A DNA stretch of 64,000 nt, from contig OY754967.1 in the NCBI GenBank assembly GCA_963576475.1, positions 20,190,414 through 20,254,413 of the forward strand, written 5' to 3'. Made by a program: the position numbers and the translations under genes. This document shows, one piece after another, positions 22,197-32,150 of this stretch. The DNA comes from Molanna angustata (lineage: Eukaryota > Arthropoda > Insecta > Trichoptera > Molannidae). Below the pieces are notes generated by a model. That model was not told the origin of the DNA, did not search any database, and saw only the letters and a list, made by a program, of their open reading frames with translations. Position 1 is the stretch's first letter. The number at the start of each line of letters is the position of its first letter.

Positions 22197-23396
22197 TTAG
22201 TTTTCCTGTGGCTGTTGCTGTTGCGTTGTTGCTTCATTTGGACACCGATTACGTAGATGTCCAGCTCGTCCACAACCCCAGCAGCGAAACTGTCTTTTTC
22301 TTCCTTGCAATGCCTTCATCACCTTTTCGACAATGCATTCGATGAGTTTTTGATTCTCTTCAACGGCCTCAACAACGCGGGTTTGAGCATGACCTCGTAA
22401 AGATTTTTTTATAGATTCAAATTCGAGTGCCTGGGTTAGAGCGTCACTCAAAGTTTGTGGTCTAGCTAGTTTTACAGCTTGTTGTGTCTCATTTGCCCAC
22501 AATCCATCCAAGAACTTTTCTACTGCAAGGCTTTCACACACATCATCAGGAACCGTAGGGTATGCATATCTAATTAGACGCGCTATATCCGCCTCAAATT
22601 CCTGGAGAGTTTCATTAGATTTCTGATTACGATTCTTAAGTTGTGACCTGTAAAACTGTTCCATGTGCTTATGTCCAAATCGCATCTCAAGTCTCTCAAT
22701 CAACAATTTTAAATCTCGTCGCTCAGCTAGAGGAATTGTCTCCAAAACTTTTAAAGCATCACCTCGTAATGATACACTCAACACTGAGGCCTTTCTTGTC
22801 ATGGACCAGCCATTTATCATGGCCACTGTCTCGAACAATGTTAAATATTCTTCCCAGGGGCATTTTCCATCAAAGGTTGGCATATCATTTCGCACGCACT
22901 CCACTGTTGGTACTCTTGTATCTTCTACACACTTAAAATTTGTATCTACAGCTGAATTTTGCTCGGAATTCATTGGCGTGATTGAAGGAAGCACTTGATT
23001 CTCCAAAACTTTCATCTGTTTAGTTAATTCATTTATCTTCTCATCAAAGGTCATAGAATAATTCTGGAATTTCTTTTCTATAGTATTTGAATGCTTTTGA
23101 AGCATCGCTACTTCTCCTTTGATTTCTTTAATTTCTCCTTTTATATCTCTGGAATGTTCTTGAAACTTCTCTTCTATGTCTCTGGAATGTTCTTTTAAGA
23201 CTTGACAAAGATCGTTGTTAGAGCAAGGCATTTCAAAAAGGTATGTGTCTGGATCCTCACCTACTTCTTGCATCACTTTTCTCAATCGTAGTTGAAGTGC
23301 ATTTTTATTTCCTGATGTATCAGCGTCTCTCTCCTCCAACTCATGTTTTAAATCAACCACTTTCAACTCTAAAAGAGTTATTTTTTTTGATGCCAT
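22197..23396 (-). CDS. gag: Gypsy Gag polyprotein with SAP, coiled coil, capsid and CCHC knuckle
   Basis: The 399-residue structural protein should build the intracellular particle and package the element RNA. Residues about 8-42 look like an SAP domain (L-K-V-V-D-L-K-H-E-L, then T-S-G-N-K-N-A-L), a DNA-binding helix pair found in several insect Gypsy Gags. Residues 60-136 are a Lys/Glu-rich coiled coil with two E-H-S-R-D-I repeats. Residues about 172-330 resemble retrotransposon Gag/capsid (P-T-F-D-G-K-C-P-W-E-E-Y-L, Q-F-Y-R-S-Q-L, E-T-L-Q-E-F-E-A). A CCHC knuckle is C372, C375, H380, C385. A Gln-rich tail ends the protein. The ATG at 23396 is the first after the LTR in good context. The stop is 26 bases before the first listed pol codon, and the pol frame is -1 relative to gag and already open across the end of gag. 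Confidence 0.92.
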   Translation of the reverse strand: MASKKITLLELKVVDLKHELEERDADTSGNKNALQLRLRKVMQEVGEDPDTYLFEMPCSNNDLCQVLKEHSRDIEEKFQEHSRDIKGEIKEIKGEVAMLQKHSNTIEKKFQNYSMTFDEKINELTKQMKVLENQVLPSITPMNSEQNSAVDTNFKCVEDTRVPTVECVRNDMPTFDGKCPWEEYLTLFETVAMINGWSMTRKASVLSVSLRGDALKVLETIPLAERRDLKLLIERLEMRFGHKHMEQFYRSQLKNRNQKSNETLQEFEADIARLIRYAYPTVPDDVCESLAVEKFLDGLWANETQQAVKLARPQTLSDALTQALEFESIKKSLRGHAQTRVVEAVEENQKLIECIVEKVMKALQGRKRQFRCWGCGRAGHLRNRCPNEATTQQQQPQEN

Positions 23397-23460
23397 AATA
23401 AATGTCTTTATAAATAACTATTTTATTTTTTTCTTACACAAAAAATACTTGGGTATTTTT

Positions 23461-23480
23461 ATACCCCACACCTGACACCA
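23461..23480 (-). promoter_or_regulatory. primer-binding-like site
   Basis: Two bases after the 5' LTR the - strand reads TGGTGTCAGGTGTGGGGTAT. The position and TGGTGTCAG start are like those of insect Gypsy elements, where a tRNA 3' end primes minus-strand synthesis. The tRNA species was not assigned. Confidence 0.55.
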
Positions 23481-23482
23481 AA

Positions 23483-23697
23483 TGTACCGAAATTTATATT
23501 TATTTATTTTATTATGGTTCAAAGTCTTATTTATTTTTACAATTTATATTTCTACAATTTATATTTTTACAAGGTTTGTCTAGTTTTTCCAACTCACTAC
23601 TCAAATCTTTTGTTTTCATTTTTCTTGGGTTCTTATTTTCAAAATATTTCTATTTAAATTTTCAATTTAAATAGAAATAGTACTTAATTTCATAACA
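23483..23697 (-). repeat. 5' LTR of the Gypsy element
   Basis: On the - strand it begins TGTTATGAAATTAAG and ends CGGTACA, 215 bp, a TG...CA form. It contains a hairpin with 15-base arms (ATTTCTATTTAAATT, 3-base loop) at bases 20-52 of the LTR. The right boundary is fixed by the uninterrupted repeat D. Confidence 0.75.
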
Positions 23698-23936
23698 ATA
23701 CATACATACCATCATGCTGTTTTCATATTCTGGGTAGGATCAAAGGACTGACCTCCATACTATCCTATCTTGACATACATACCTAGGTACATGTGTTGTA
23801 TAGAAAATCAAATATCTTAAAATATTTAATATTTTGAATTTATGGGTTTATAGTTTGGTACTTATTCTTCAACTATACATAATATACATAATATCGCTAT
23901 CGACAGTTGGATCTCATGTGTTACATGCAACTAGTT

Positions 23937-24427
23937 AATTATTAGATATGTTGTTATCACTCGTTTTATCAATGTCAAATATTATTGAATTGTAATAAGC
24001 GTAGGTAAATATACAAATTATATAGGTAGGTATATTTGCATAGATTCATTGATATAGTTTCCTCGATTGTAAGTAACCTCCCATAATTGGGTGTCATTAA
24101 CACAAATGCAAATTAATGAAATTAATAATTTTGTTACATATTATATTTACTTATGTAATAGGTTACAGCACGGTTGTTCCTAATTACCCATTTTGTTTAT
24201 TACGCTGTAATTGCCTACGCCATGTTTTAGATACATAATGCCCTTACCTACATTATAATATTATCATCCTACTATCATGTTGTAAAATATTGGTAAACTT
24301 TGTAAAAATTGTAAATTAGAAAAGTATTTCTTTCAGTTTAAAAAAAGTTAAGAGATATATAATTCAATATCAAGCAATATTAATAGAAAAAGACAAATAA
24401 AATCGGATTAATGAACGTACCTAGTGA
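23937..24427. other. AT-rich stretch, no gene seen
   Basis: No supported feature. Confidence 0.4.
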
Positions 24428-24545
24428 ATATAGATGGCTGGTGAAAGAGATGTTAGCGCACTGGGTTAGTAATCCAATCGTGAGTTCATATCCTACCACG
24501 ATCGACTTCGTTCAATTCCCTAAATTACAAGGACATATTATTCAA
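24428..24545 (+). mobile_element. SINE family A, diverged copy
   Basis: The head has GTTAGCGCACTGGGTTAGTAATCCA, then a decayed box B (GAGTTCATATCC) and the GACTTCGTTCA body. A short deletion lies in the variable region. Confidence 0.6.
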
Positions 24546-24719
24546 TCTTAAAAAAAGATAAAAGTAAAATTATGAACATTGCGTCAGGCGAAAACTGATT
24601 ATGCAAAATTCCAACAACAGACATGTTTGCTTGATTTCTCCTAAATACTTTGCCTCTTTGGAAGTGTTACCTAAGATTAGGTTAGGTTAGAAATAAATAT
24701 AAAGGAAAAGTACGCGTTT

Positions 24720-25345
24720 GAAATTGTATAGGAATTTGCATACCTGGGTTCAATAAAGATAATGAAGATACCTTAGAAATAAAAAGGCAAATAGCGACTG
24801 GTGACATTCTTCTCTCTATTACCAGTGTTCAGGTCTATAGAAGTGTCCACAGAAAGACAAAAATAACCCTGTATAAAACAGTCACCAGGACCGTTGTATC
24901 ATATGGGTGCGAGGCTTGGACACTGACAGCAAAGTCTGCGGAGATGGTGGACATCTTTGAAAGAAGAATGCAGCGTAAAATACTCGGACCCGTGAATGAT
25001 GGACAAACATGGAAGATTTGATTCAACGATGGGTTGTACAACATTTATATAAAGCTCCCAAACTTTCTTAACATAAAAGACTAAGCATACTGAGATGGGC
25101 TGGGCATGTTCAGAAAATGCATCAACGCGGGTACCAAAAAGAGTCTTAGAAGGGCACCCAGGTGGTAAAAGAAAGGTCGGGAGACCGAAACTGCAATGGA
25201 AAGACGATATTGAGAGGGACGTAGCCCAGTTTCTGAGTGTGCCGAACTGGAAGGTCGCAGCAAGTGACAGGAGATGTTGGAAGAGGAAATTGTTGAAGGC
25301 CAAGGCTCGATGTGGGCTGTGGAGCCATTGAAGAAGAAGAAGAAA
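24720..25345 (+). pseudogene. RTE-type LINE 3' fragment
   Basis: Read in pieces it encodes the C-terminal part of an RTE polymerase: I-K-R-Q-I-A-T-G, Y-K-T-V-T-R-T-V-V-S-Y-G-C-E-A-W-T-L, F-E-R-R-M-Q-R-K-I-L-G-P. After a stop near 25020 it gives L-R-W-A-G-H-V, the R-V-L-E-G-H-P-G-G-K-R-K-V-G-R-P-K block and W-K-R-K-L-L. It ends in GAAGAAGAAGAAGAA (25331-25345). At least one frameshift near 24750 and one in-frame stop make it a pseudogene. RT catalytic motifs are lost by 5' truncation. Confidence 0.75.
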
Positions 25346-25885
25346 TAAATATAGATATTCATTGTAAATTATTTTTTTTAAAAAATAAATTAATATCACG
25401 CCAAAGACTTTTTGTACATGAATTTGTAAATGGGTTCAAAATTTCAACGGTATGGTATCCGAAATATAAAAACTATATTGAATTGAATAAATTATTTTTG
25501 GATACATAATTATTTTCATACATTTTAAGGTATTTCCAACTTGTATCCCATTATCTCTTCAAATGGAAATCCCAAAACATTAATTTGTTTGTTGAAACTA
25601 ACCGTCATAAATATGGGATCCTCGTTAAATCTATATTTAAGTTTGTTTTCATAATATTGGGATACATATCTAAGGACGATTATTTACATACGAATTGAAC
25701 AACTAACTTGTAATGAAAACGTAAACAGTTGATTTAATATTCGAATATCTATAAATCTTTGAAAAAAATACTGCCATTAAAACGAAAATTTGATTGAATT
25801 TTTTTATTAATTAATTAAGAAACTTTCCTTTCAATGTAGAGTCATCTCTTGCTTTTTTAATTGTCAATTATCTTATTTGAAAATA
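25346..25885. other. AT-rich stretch, no gene seen
   Basis: No supported feature. Confidence 0.4.
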
Positions 25886-26470
25886 TCTTCTTCTTCTTCA
25901 ATGGCGCTACAGCGCATATCGAGCCTTGGCCTCCGTTAGTCTTCACCTCCAGCTTCTTTTAACTCTCCAACTGCCCGGAACTTGCAATAGTTGGAAAGCA
26001 TCCATGTTTCACATCCATATGTCACAAATGATTGTCTTGTATGCAGTGTGATTTTTGTTTGGCTGTGGACACTTCTTGATTTGAACACCGGCAGAAGAGA
26101 GAAGAATGCTCCGTTACCTGTTGTTATTCTGTATTTTTTTTTTTGTTGTGTCCTCATAATCTTTGATGATTGTGAAACCCAGGTATTTGAAGTCTTCAAC
26201 AGTTTCGCAGTCATAATTGTCAATGGTTTGCGCTTCTAGTCTATTTCATTGCGTTTGTATTATTTTGATTGATCTGAAAACCTACTTCTGCTGCTGCCAC
26301 TTCTTGAATGGCTGCGAGGGATTTGCCCATAATATTAAGGTCATCCGCATATCTCACTATGTGGCTACTCTTATAGTGTATAGTGGAGCTTGTGTCAACG
26401 GATGTTTTCCTGATGACATACTCTAGGGCTAGATTGAAGAGTGTGGGTGCCAAGCCACCACCCAAGCCAT
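25886..26470 (-). pseudogene. RTE-type LINE fragment with RT YADD box
   Basis: On the - strand from 26465: G-L-A-P-T-L-F-N-L-A-L-E-Y-V-I-R, then S-H-I-V-R-Y-A-D-D-L-N-I-M-G-K-S (RT motifs), then a frameshift. The frame at 26223-25936 follows, with T-Y-G-C-E-T-W-M-L. The end near 25886 is a (GAA)n tail. Closest to RTE polymerases; broken by frameshifts, without endonuclease. Confidence 0.75.
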
Positions 26471-26689
26471 CACAAGCTTCGTTGGGATTTTAAATTAATG
26501 TAAGTAATATTTCGTAGAGTTTTTTGTAGAGACTTACATAAATACTGTAATACGCTTATTTAAAGAATTTGAACATTATTATTTGTAAAAACATTATAAC
26601 GGTTATGTTGGACTTTTGAAACTACACGTTATAGTATTTATTTTACACGTAACTCAAATCCATTGATATTAATGTATGTAGGTATGGGC

Positions 26690-27200
26690 AGTGTGCATAT
26701 TGTATGTATGCATGTATGTACAAATTAATGTTTTATGAAGAATTTATACATAATGTTTTACTATATTTCCTTATAACAGTGTTAATATTGTATGTATGTA
26801 CAGCGTGCTTATTGTGTGTGTATGTATAAATTAATGTTTTATGAACATTTGTACTTAATGTTTTACTACATTTACTGCTACAATGTACATATTGTATTTA
26901 TTTACAGCGTGCATATTATATGTATGTACAAATTAATGTTTTATGAACATTTGTACTTAATGTTTTACTACATTTACTGCTACAATGTACATATTGTATT
27001 TATTTACAGCGTGCATATTGTATGTATGTACAAATTAATGTTTTATGAACATTTGTACTTAATGTTTTACTACATTTACTGCTACAATGTACATATTGTA
27101 TTTATTTACAGCGTGCATATTGTATGTATGTACAAATTAATGTTTTATGAAAAATTTGTATTTAATGTTTTACTATTACAGCACCACACATGCATATTAT
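26690..27200. repeat. 102-bp tandem array, about 4.5 copies
   Basis: Unit starts GCGTGCATATTGTATGTATG at 26907, 27009 and 27111 (exact 102-base spacing) with a diverged unit from 26803 and a partial one before it. As 102 is 34 codons the array stays open as a repeated 34-residue frame rich in Tyr, Ile and Val. It lacks coding signs beyond the repeat itself. Confidence 0.9.
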
Positions 27201-28244
27201 ATTTATGTGTAAATTTCTATTTTTGGCTTTATTTAAATTTAAGAGTGTTAAATAATGTTGTTTTTCCGGAGGAACCCTAAATAAATTGATACATTTTATG
27301 ATTGGTAAATATTATGTAGTTAGATACAATTTCCTGAAAAACGATTTCCTCTAACAAACCATTAGTTGGTTCAAGATATCAGTATAGAGATTTCTCGGTT
27401 GGTAGGTCTTATAGATGACAGAATAAAATTCGTACCTACGTATTTTCACATTTCAAAATTTATTGCGTTCATTAATATCTCATTTTTATGTTGCCCTTTT
27501 TCCAAATTGGGATTCGTATTTTTTCTTTTATTTCTTTGAACATCAGACTACTTTCTTATATATTGAAGAATTTCATTATGCGTATTGGTACCTAATAGCG
27601 CACAATACGAAAAGATAAAAATATTTCCGATAATCTTTTTCGTACAATGAAGGAATAAATCATCAGCCGCATAACGAAACTTCCATAAAACTGACAACCT
27701 GTGACCGTAAATTTCACCGGATTCAGAATATTGCGAATTAATTTTGCACACCCTTTTACCGTTTACCTCCTCCCGTAATTCCAACATCGGATTGAACTGA
27801 ACTTCTTTTCATTCTCTGCGTCACGATTTTCAAGGATGAACGACCAATTACTTGGCTTTTGAAAATTCCTTTGTGTCACCCAAAGAAGGTTTTCCACTCG
27901 AATTTCACACATGGATAATAAGCAGCCAAATGGTGCTGTTTTTCAATTTACTTTAATTCAAATATCCACAAAATGAGGTATTGTGTTTTTATTAGATATT
28001 AACATGGCATGAAACATAAGACGCATAAACAACCTAAGAGCCTGTATGAGAAGTAGCATGGATGTAAAGGAAGCCTGGAATATGTGCAAAAGTAGAGGAG
28101 TATGGCGTTTGGTTCTCTCTGCTTATCCCATAAGGGACATGGCATGTATGTATATTTGAAATTGATATTAAAATATTACTCCTGATTAAATCACAACGTT
28201 TTATGAATAAATCATTAATTTATATAATTAAATAAATAATAAGA
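27201..28244. other. no gene recognised
   Basis: A 79-codon - strand frame at 27548-27787 has more even composition than its surroundings (L-R-E-E-V-N-G-K-R-V near its start) but no domain I recognise; it could be a decayed transposon piece. Confidence 0.35.
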
Positions 28245-28372
28245 AACACTCTCTTGCACCCTGCGCAAGTGGCTAATTTATTACCATATACTTTCATCTA
28301 GCAACTGGCCAGTGTTTCCAGCCCAGAGAACAATATTTGGGTTAGAAATGAATTTAAATAAATTTCTTACTA
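28245..28372 (-). mobile_element. SINE family C, partial
   Basis: On the - strand it contains GGGCTGGAAACACTGGCCAG, a decayed GGCAATAAA-type segment and GCGCAGGGTGCAAGAGAGTG. The tRNA-like head is missing. Confidence 0.6.
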
Positions 28373-29329
28373 ACCGTATTTGAATTATATAAAACTGGCT
28401 ATAAACTAGGATTTTTATGAGTCACTTCGCAACATGTTTCGGAAGTACACACTGAATGTATGCCGATTTCGAGCAAAACGGGGCAGTGTCCGCGAAGGAT
28501 TACACTATATTTTCATTCATTCATATTTGTTGCTCGTTGCGATGGCCGAATGCTAGGTTAGCAGTTGCAATTCCTTGAGGCTCACATAATTGATATCATA
28601 GTAATGCAAAAATCAAACAAAATTGATATGACAAAAAAAAATGTATAATCAGGAAGCAGTCTTGCGGCTGTTGTCAGGAGTTATTTTTCAATTTTTTATG
28701 ATCAAAATTTAATAGATGTCACAAATTATTTTATTATTTATTGATGCATTTTATTATAAAATTTGTTATTATGAAAACGCAACCAAATACAACATGAATG
28801 ATATGGTTCACGTTTTAATTTCCGATATACAAAATAATTCTGAAAAACACTGATAATTTTAATATACGAAAATAATATTGTGCCACATATCAGGTTTCTG
28901 ATTCCTGTTGAAAGTTAATACCTCTTCTAGGGAAAATTATAATTTTGAGCCCCTCTAAGATTTAAGGTCACCAGCCGCCACTGGTCCTGTCTAAGTTTCT
29001 TTCAATATGATTGTGAAGATGCCTCTTTGATGCCTCTTGAGAATTTAATATCTTTGATCAAAATTGTAGAATTACCATTTGTATTAAGAGGTAACATTAA
29101 TTGACTTTGAAAGCTATTAGAATAAAATAATACGGTTTTTTTTTCATGTATATAATATGCAAAATACTGTTTTTCTTTAAAAAAAAACCATGAGAATAGC
29201 TTACAAAAATGTTTTAACATGTATAAACAAAATTCAGCACCATTATTTAAGTTTATTATTTTTTAGAATTTTTTATTTTACGCCGGCTTAATGGAATCTC
29301 AGGTTGTTCAGCAATGAGAATCTCTACCT
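28373..29329. other. AT-rich stretch, no gene seen
   Basis: No supported feature. Confidence 0.4.
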
Positions 29330-29480
29330 ATCTTCAGCAAATCATTTTTAGGTGTTAGCTGGTATGTACAAATGCACGCATTTGTCGTACTTCCCTTTGT
29401 GAGGCTATTCACACCCGCACAACTGTCGCTGGTTACCTCACATTGTGGGATTTGCTGTGATGGAATGTATGTATTTTCAC
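29330..29480 (-). mobile_element. fragment of dispersed element F
   Basis: On the - strand it shares the block CCACAATGTGAGGTAACCAG, CGACAGTTGTGCGGGTGTG and the following CACAAAGGGAAG region with the element at 38815-39135. Ends are lost. Confidence 0.5.
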
Positions 29481-29942
29481 GGTGATATATTTTTGAAGAA
29501 TGATTCAACATAACGCCATTATGAAATTTAACTTTAAACATGACCTTTGAGAAAGTTTGTAAAACAAAGTGGACAACTATCCAGCTAACTTATATAAGTT
29601 GAAAACTTTTAACAGTGTACTTAAAACGTCTTATCTGGAAATTCTAACAATTCTCTCGGGAATTCGAACCCTATTAAGAAACTTCTAGATGAAAGCGCTC
29701 TATACGAGGGCGAAAACAATTCTTCAATCTACCCATTAACATGACGTGGAAAATATTTTGACAAGCAACTAACAACCAAATGGCTATACTCGAAAAGGTT
29801 TGATAAAATTACTATTTTTACAAATGAAGGTACAATTTTACGTTAATAGTCAATGAGTTGATATTCTTTGTTTAAATTTTGAGCCTAAAGCTAGAATAAA
29901 ATAAGTTTTCTTAATTCTTCTTCCTGAACCCCGTAAGAAATG

Positions 29943-30260
29943 TTATTTTACTTTTAAAGTTATATTTGTTTTTTTTGATAATGGCAGGTATTTTGTAAAT
30001 ATTGTATATTTATAGTGATGTTTGGCGTGCGTCTTATTACATTTCGGTATCATCATATTTCCTATGAGATGCCGTCTCTGTGTACTCACTAGATTTTTAG
30101 CCCGTTTTCCAAAGGTATCTTTATGTATTTGTTGTAAAGCAATATTTTTATATAAGTTGTCTATATCAGGTACTTGGAATATATCAAATAATTGTTTTGT
30201 AGGAAAATTTCTAGGTTTTTTGAGAAGCATTGTACATGTCTTTGTACAATGATTCTCGGT
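29943..30260 (-). pseudogene. LINE fragment related to the 13.4-kb LINE
   Basis: The - strand frame starts L-L-K-K-P-R-N-F-P-T-K-Q-L-F-D-I-F-Q-V-P-D-I and continues Y-K-N-I-A-L-Q-Q-I-H-K. This matches, in order, the region after the Y-G-I-V-G-W-G segment of the LINE at 13402. It covers only about 95 codons and has no RT motifs. Confidence 0.55.
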
Positions 30261-31300
30261 TTACAAAGAATACGAAATGATTTAATGTATGTGAGGGTAC
30301 CTATTAGTAGAAACTTATCATTCCACCTATTCTTCCTGCCTACAAATCTTCCCAAGATTTCCAAATGTCGGTCACACCTGCCACAAACCTTCGTCATTTA
30401 GAAACAAAAGGTCGACCTCAGCAGCAGCCATACATTGCAGGTAGGTACTACACAACGTTTGTAGGTCCTGGCTTTTGAACAGATATACCCAAAATAGTTT
30501 TATAAATGTTTAGTATGCGAACGACGCACATTGTGACCCTCAGCCGAATTAAATTTCTAAATATTGAATTAATGTAGAATAGCGCTACATTGCCAGCAAC
30601 CATTCCGAATGTACAAGAGATAACCATAGAAAGAATTTAGCTAGGAGTGTGAAAGTAATTGCGCATAATAGTGACATTATCTTTAATACTCTTGGGACCC
30701 AATGAGGTTCAAAAAATAACCATTTTAACCTTAATCTTTCGCATGGTTTTAAGTACCCATTGGCATTATTTGTCTAAATAAATATGTTGTCTACATTGTC
30801 AGTACGTATCATTTATATACTGTTTTAAGATTTTTACTATAAATATATTTTTTAAATATATTTAGTTGAAAAACGCTAATCCTAGTTCGTTGGCTATGTT
30901 TCAGTTATGTTTAATTTTTGTCTTGGGTCAGAATTCAACCTTGAGTAGGTATTTAAAAATTTGACTTTAATTATTATTAAAAAAATTGTATTATTTAAAA
31001 ATTGCATTTTTAACGGGAAAACTTAAAACTTGCATATGGTGTCCTTTTCCAACTCCATTTATAAAAACATGCGTTTCATTGTAGTGATTCATAGCTGTGA
31101 TACTTTCATTTACATTTATATCATAATAATAACGCATCATTAAAACGATGTTATAATTTTCGCCAACCATCTTGAACGTGCTTCCGGTTGCGCAGAGCGC
31201 AAATTTGTGTCTTTTTGCTTCGTTGGTTTACGCGCAAATCGCCCCCCTCTCAGCTAAAAGTTGAAGTTATTTGGCGAAAACTATACTCAGTACTTCAGTC
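30261..31300. other. AT-rich stretch, no gene seen
   Basis: No supported feature. Confidence 0.4.
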
Positions 31301-31736
31301 GATATGAGGAGTTTCCGAAATACGACTAAACCCCTTGCAGATAAGTACTCCTAAGACTGCAAGAGTGCGTCTGTGGAGGGACACAACGGAGGGTACACAA
31401 GGGGCCATTTTCAATACACAAACTGAAGCACTGCCCTCAGGACATGACCAACCGTGGCCAATGTGGAAAACCCTCAACAGGATTAGGACTGGGGTCGGTC
31501 GTACAAGGAAAATCCTCCAAAGATGGGGAATGGCTGAAGACGCGATGTGCGACAGTGGACAAACGCAGGACAGCGAGCACCTTCTAGCATGTGCAATGGC
31601 TCCTGGCCAGTGTGATTGGGACACTCTTAATAAAAGAGCCCACCTAGAGGACGACGCAAAGGACTTTGTGGCTTTTCGGGTCCGGATGGGCATTTAGTCT
31701 CATATGTGTTGACCGACACGACAAGAAGAAGACTTC
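31301..31736 (+). pseudogene. LINE C-terminal fragment with zinc-knuckle-like region
   Basis: The + strand frame 31335-31697 contains G-H-D-Q-P-W-P-M-W-K-T-L-N-R-I-R-T-G-V-G-R, then C-D-S-G-Q-T-Q-D-S-E-H-L-L-A-C-A, the end of a Jockey/RTE-type LINE polymerase. The usual Cys-x-Cys of the knuckle reads C-D-S, so one Cys is lost. It ends with GACAAGAAGAAG at about 31730. It is more GC-rich than its surroundings. Confidence 0.7.
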
Positions 31737-31875
31737 AGTCAATGTTCAAACACAAAGCTTTTTAAGTTTGCACATATACACAGCACATAATTTTTAGCGA
31801 ATTGTACGCCGTTTGTCTAGAAGGGGTAGGGTTAGTTTCGCGACTAACGCGAAACAGGAACGACGTTAGCGACAG

Positions 31876-32150
31876 TTTTTTTTTTTTTCTTAGTCAGCCT
31901 ATTTTCGTCCACTCTTAAACGAAGGGCTCCTCCATTTGACTCAACCTTGTCATGTTCTGTGCAGTTTGCATCCAGGATGTGCCAGCATATCGTTGTAGTT
32001 ATATCATCCCTCCACTTCAGCTGCAGCCACCCTTCACCTCTCTTTGTCGTACGAGGTCTCCAAGTCAGCACAGTCTTTGTCCACTGATCGTCCGAGTTTA
32101 TGACTACGTGTCCCGTCCATTTCCATTTCAAAGTCGTCACACAGTGGATT
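31876..32150 (-). pseudogene. RTE-type LINE 3' end with poly-A tail
   Basis: On the - strand: L-K-W-K-W-T-G-H-V, then W-T-K-T-V-L-T-W-R-P-R-T-T-K-R, then L-K-W-R-D-D-I, the typical RTE C-terminus; it ends in a 13-A run (31877-31889 as T). The usual G-R-P-P block has decayed to G-E-G-W-L. Confidence 0.7.

Larger units (their letters stand above)
17927..23697 (-). mobile_element. Gypsy-type LTR retrotransposon with Pol-macrodomain-CCCH fusion
   Basis: Order on the - strand: 5' LTR (23697-23483), primer-binding-like site, gag, pol, polypurine tract, 53-bp remnant of a 3' LTR (17983-17931). Four unmatched bases (17927-17930) separate the remnant from the flank. Both coding frames are uninterrupted, so the insertion is young or was recently functional, but the shortened 3' LTR should block a normal new round. 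No env-like frame exists: the polypurine tract follows the pol stop directly. The element interrupts repeat D. I see no 4-5-bp target duplication, because left flank plus right flank equal the uninterrupted D copy exactly. Confidence 0.92.
17173..23936. repeat. dispersed repeat D, copy 1 (interrupted by the Gypsy element)
   Basis: Parts 17173-17926 and 23698-23936 are continuous in the second copy at 58367-59357. The left end is CCAACTGTCGAT and the inverted match ATCGACAGTTGG is at 23899-23910; homology continues 26 bases further to ACTAGTT. A 20-base imperfect hairpin lies right at the left end. Terminal inverted repeats with no coding capacity point to a non-autonomous DNA element. Short sub-terminal inverted repeats plus a hairpin would also fit a Helentron-derived element. 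Confidence 0.7.

Noticed and set aside
26792..27280. 162-codon repeat protein with 34-residue period
   Set aside because: The period is simply the 102-bp tandem; composition is that of AT-rich non-coding DNA.
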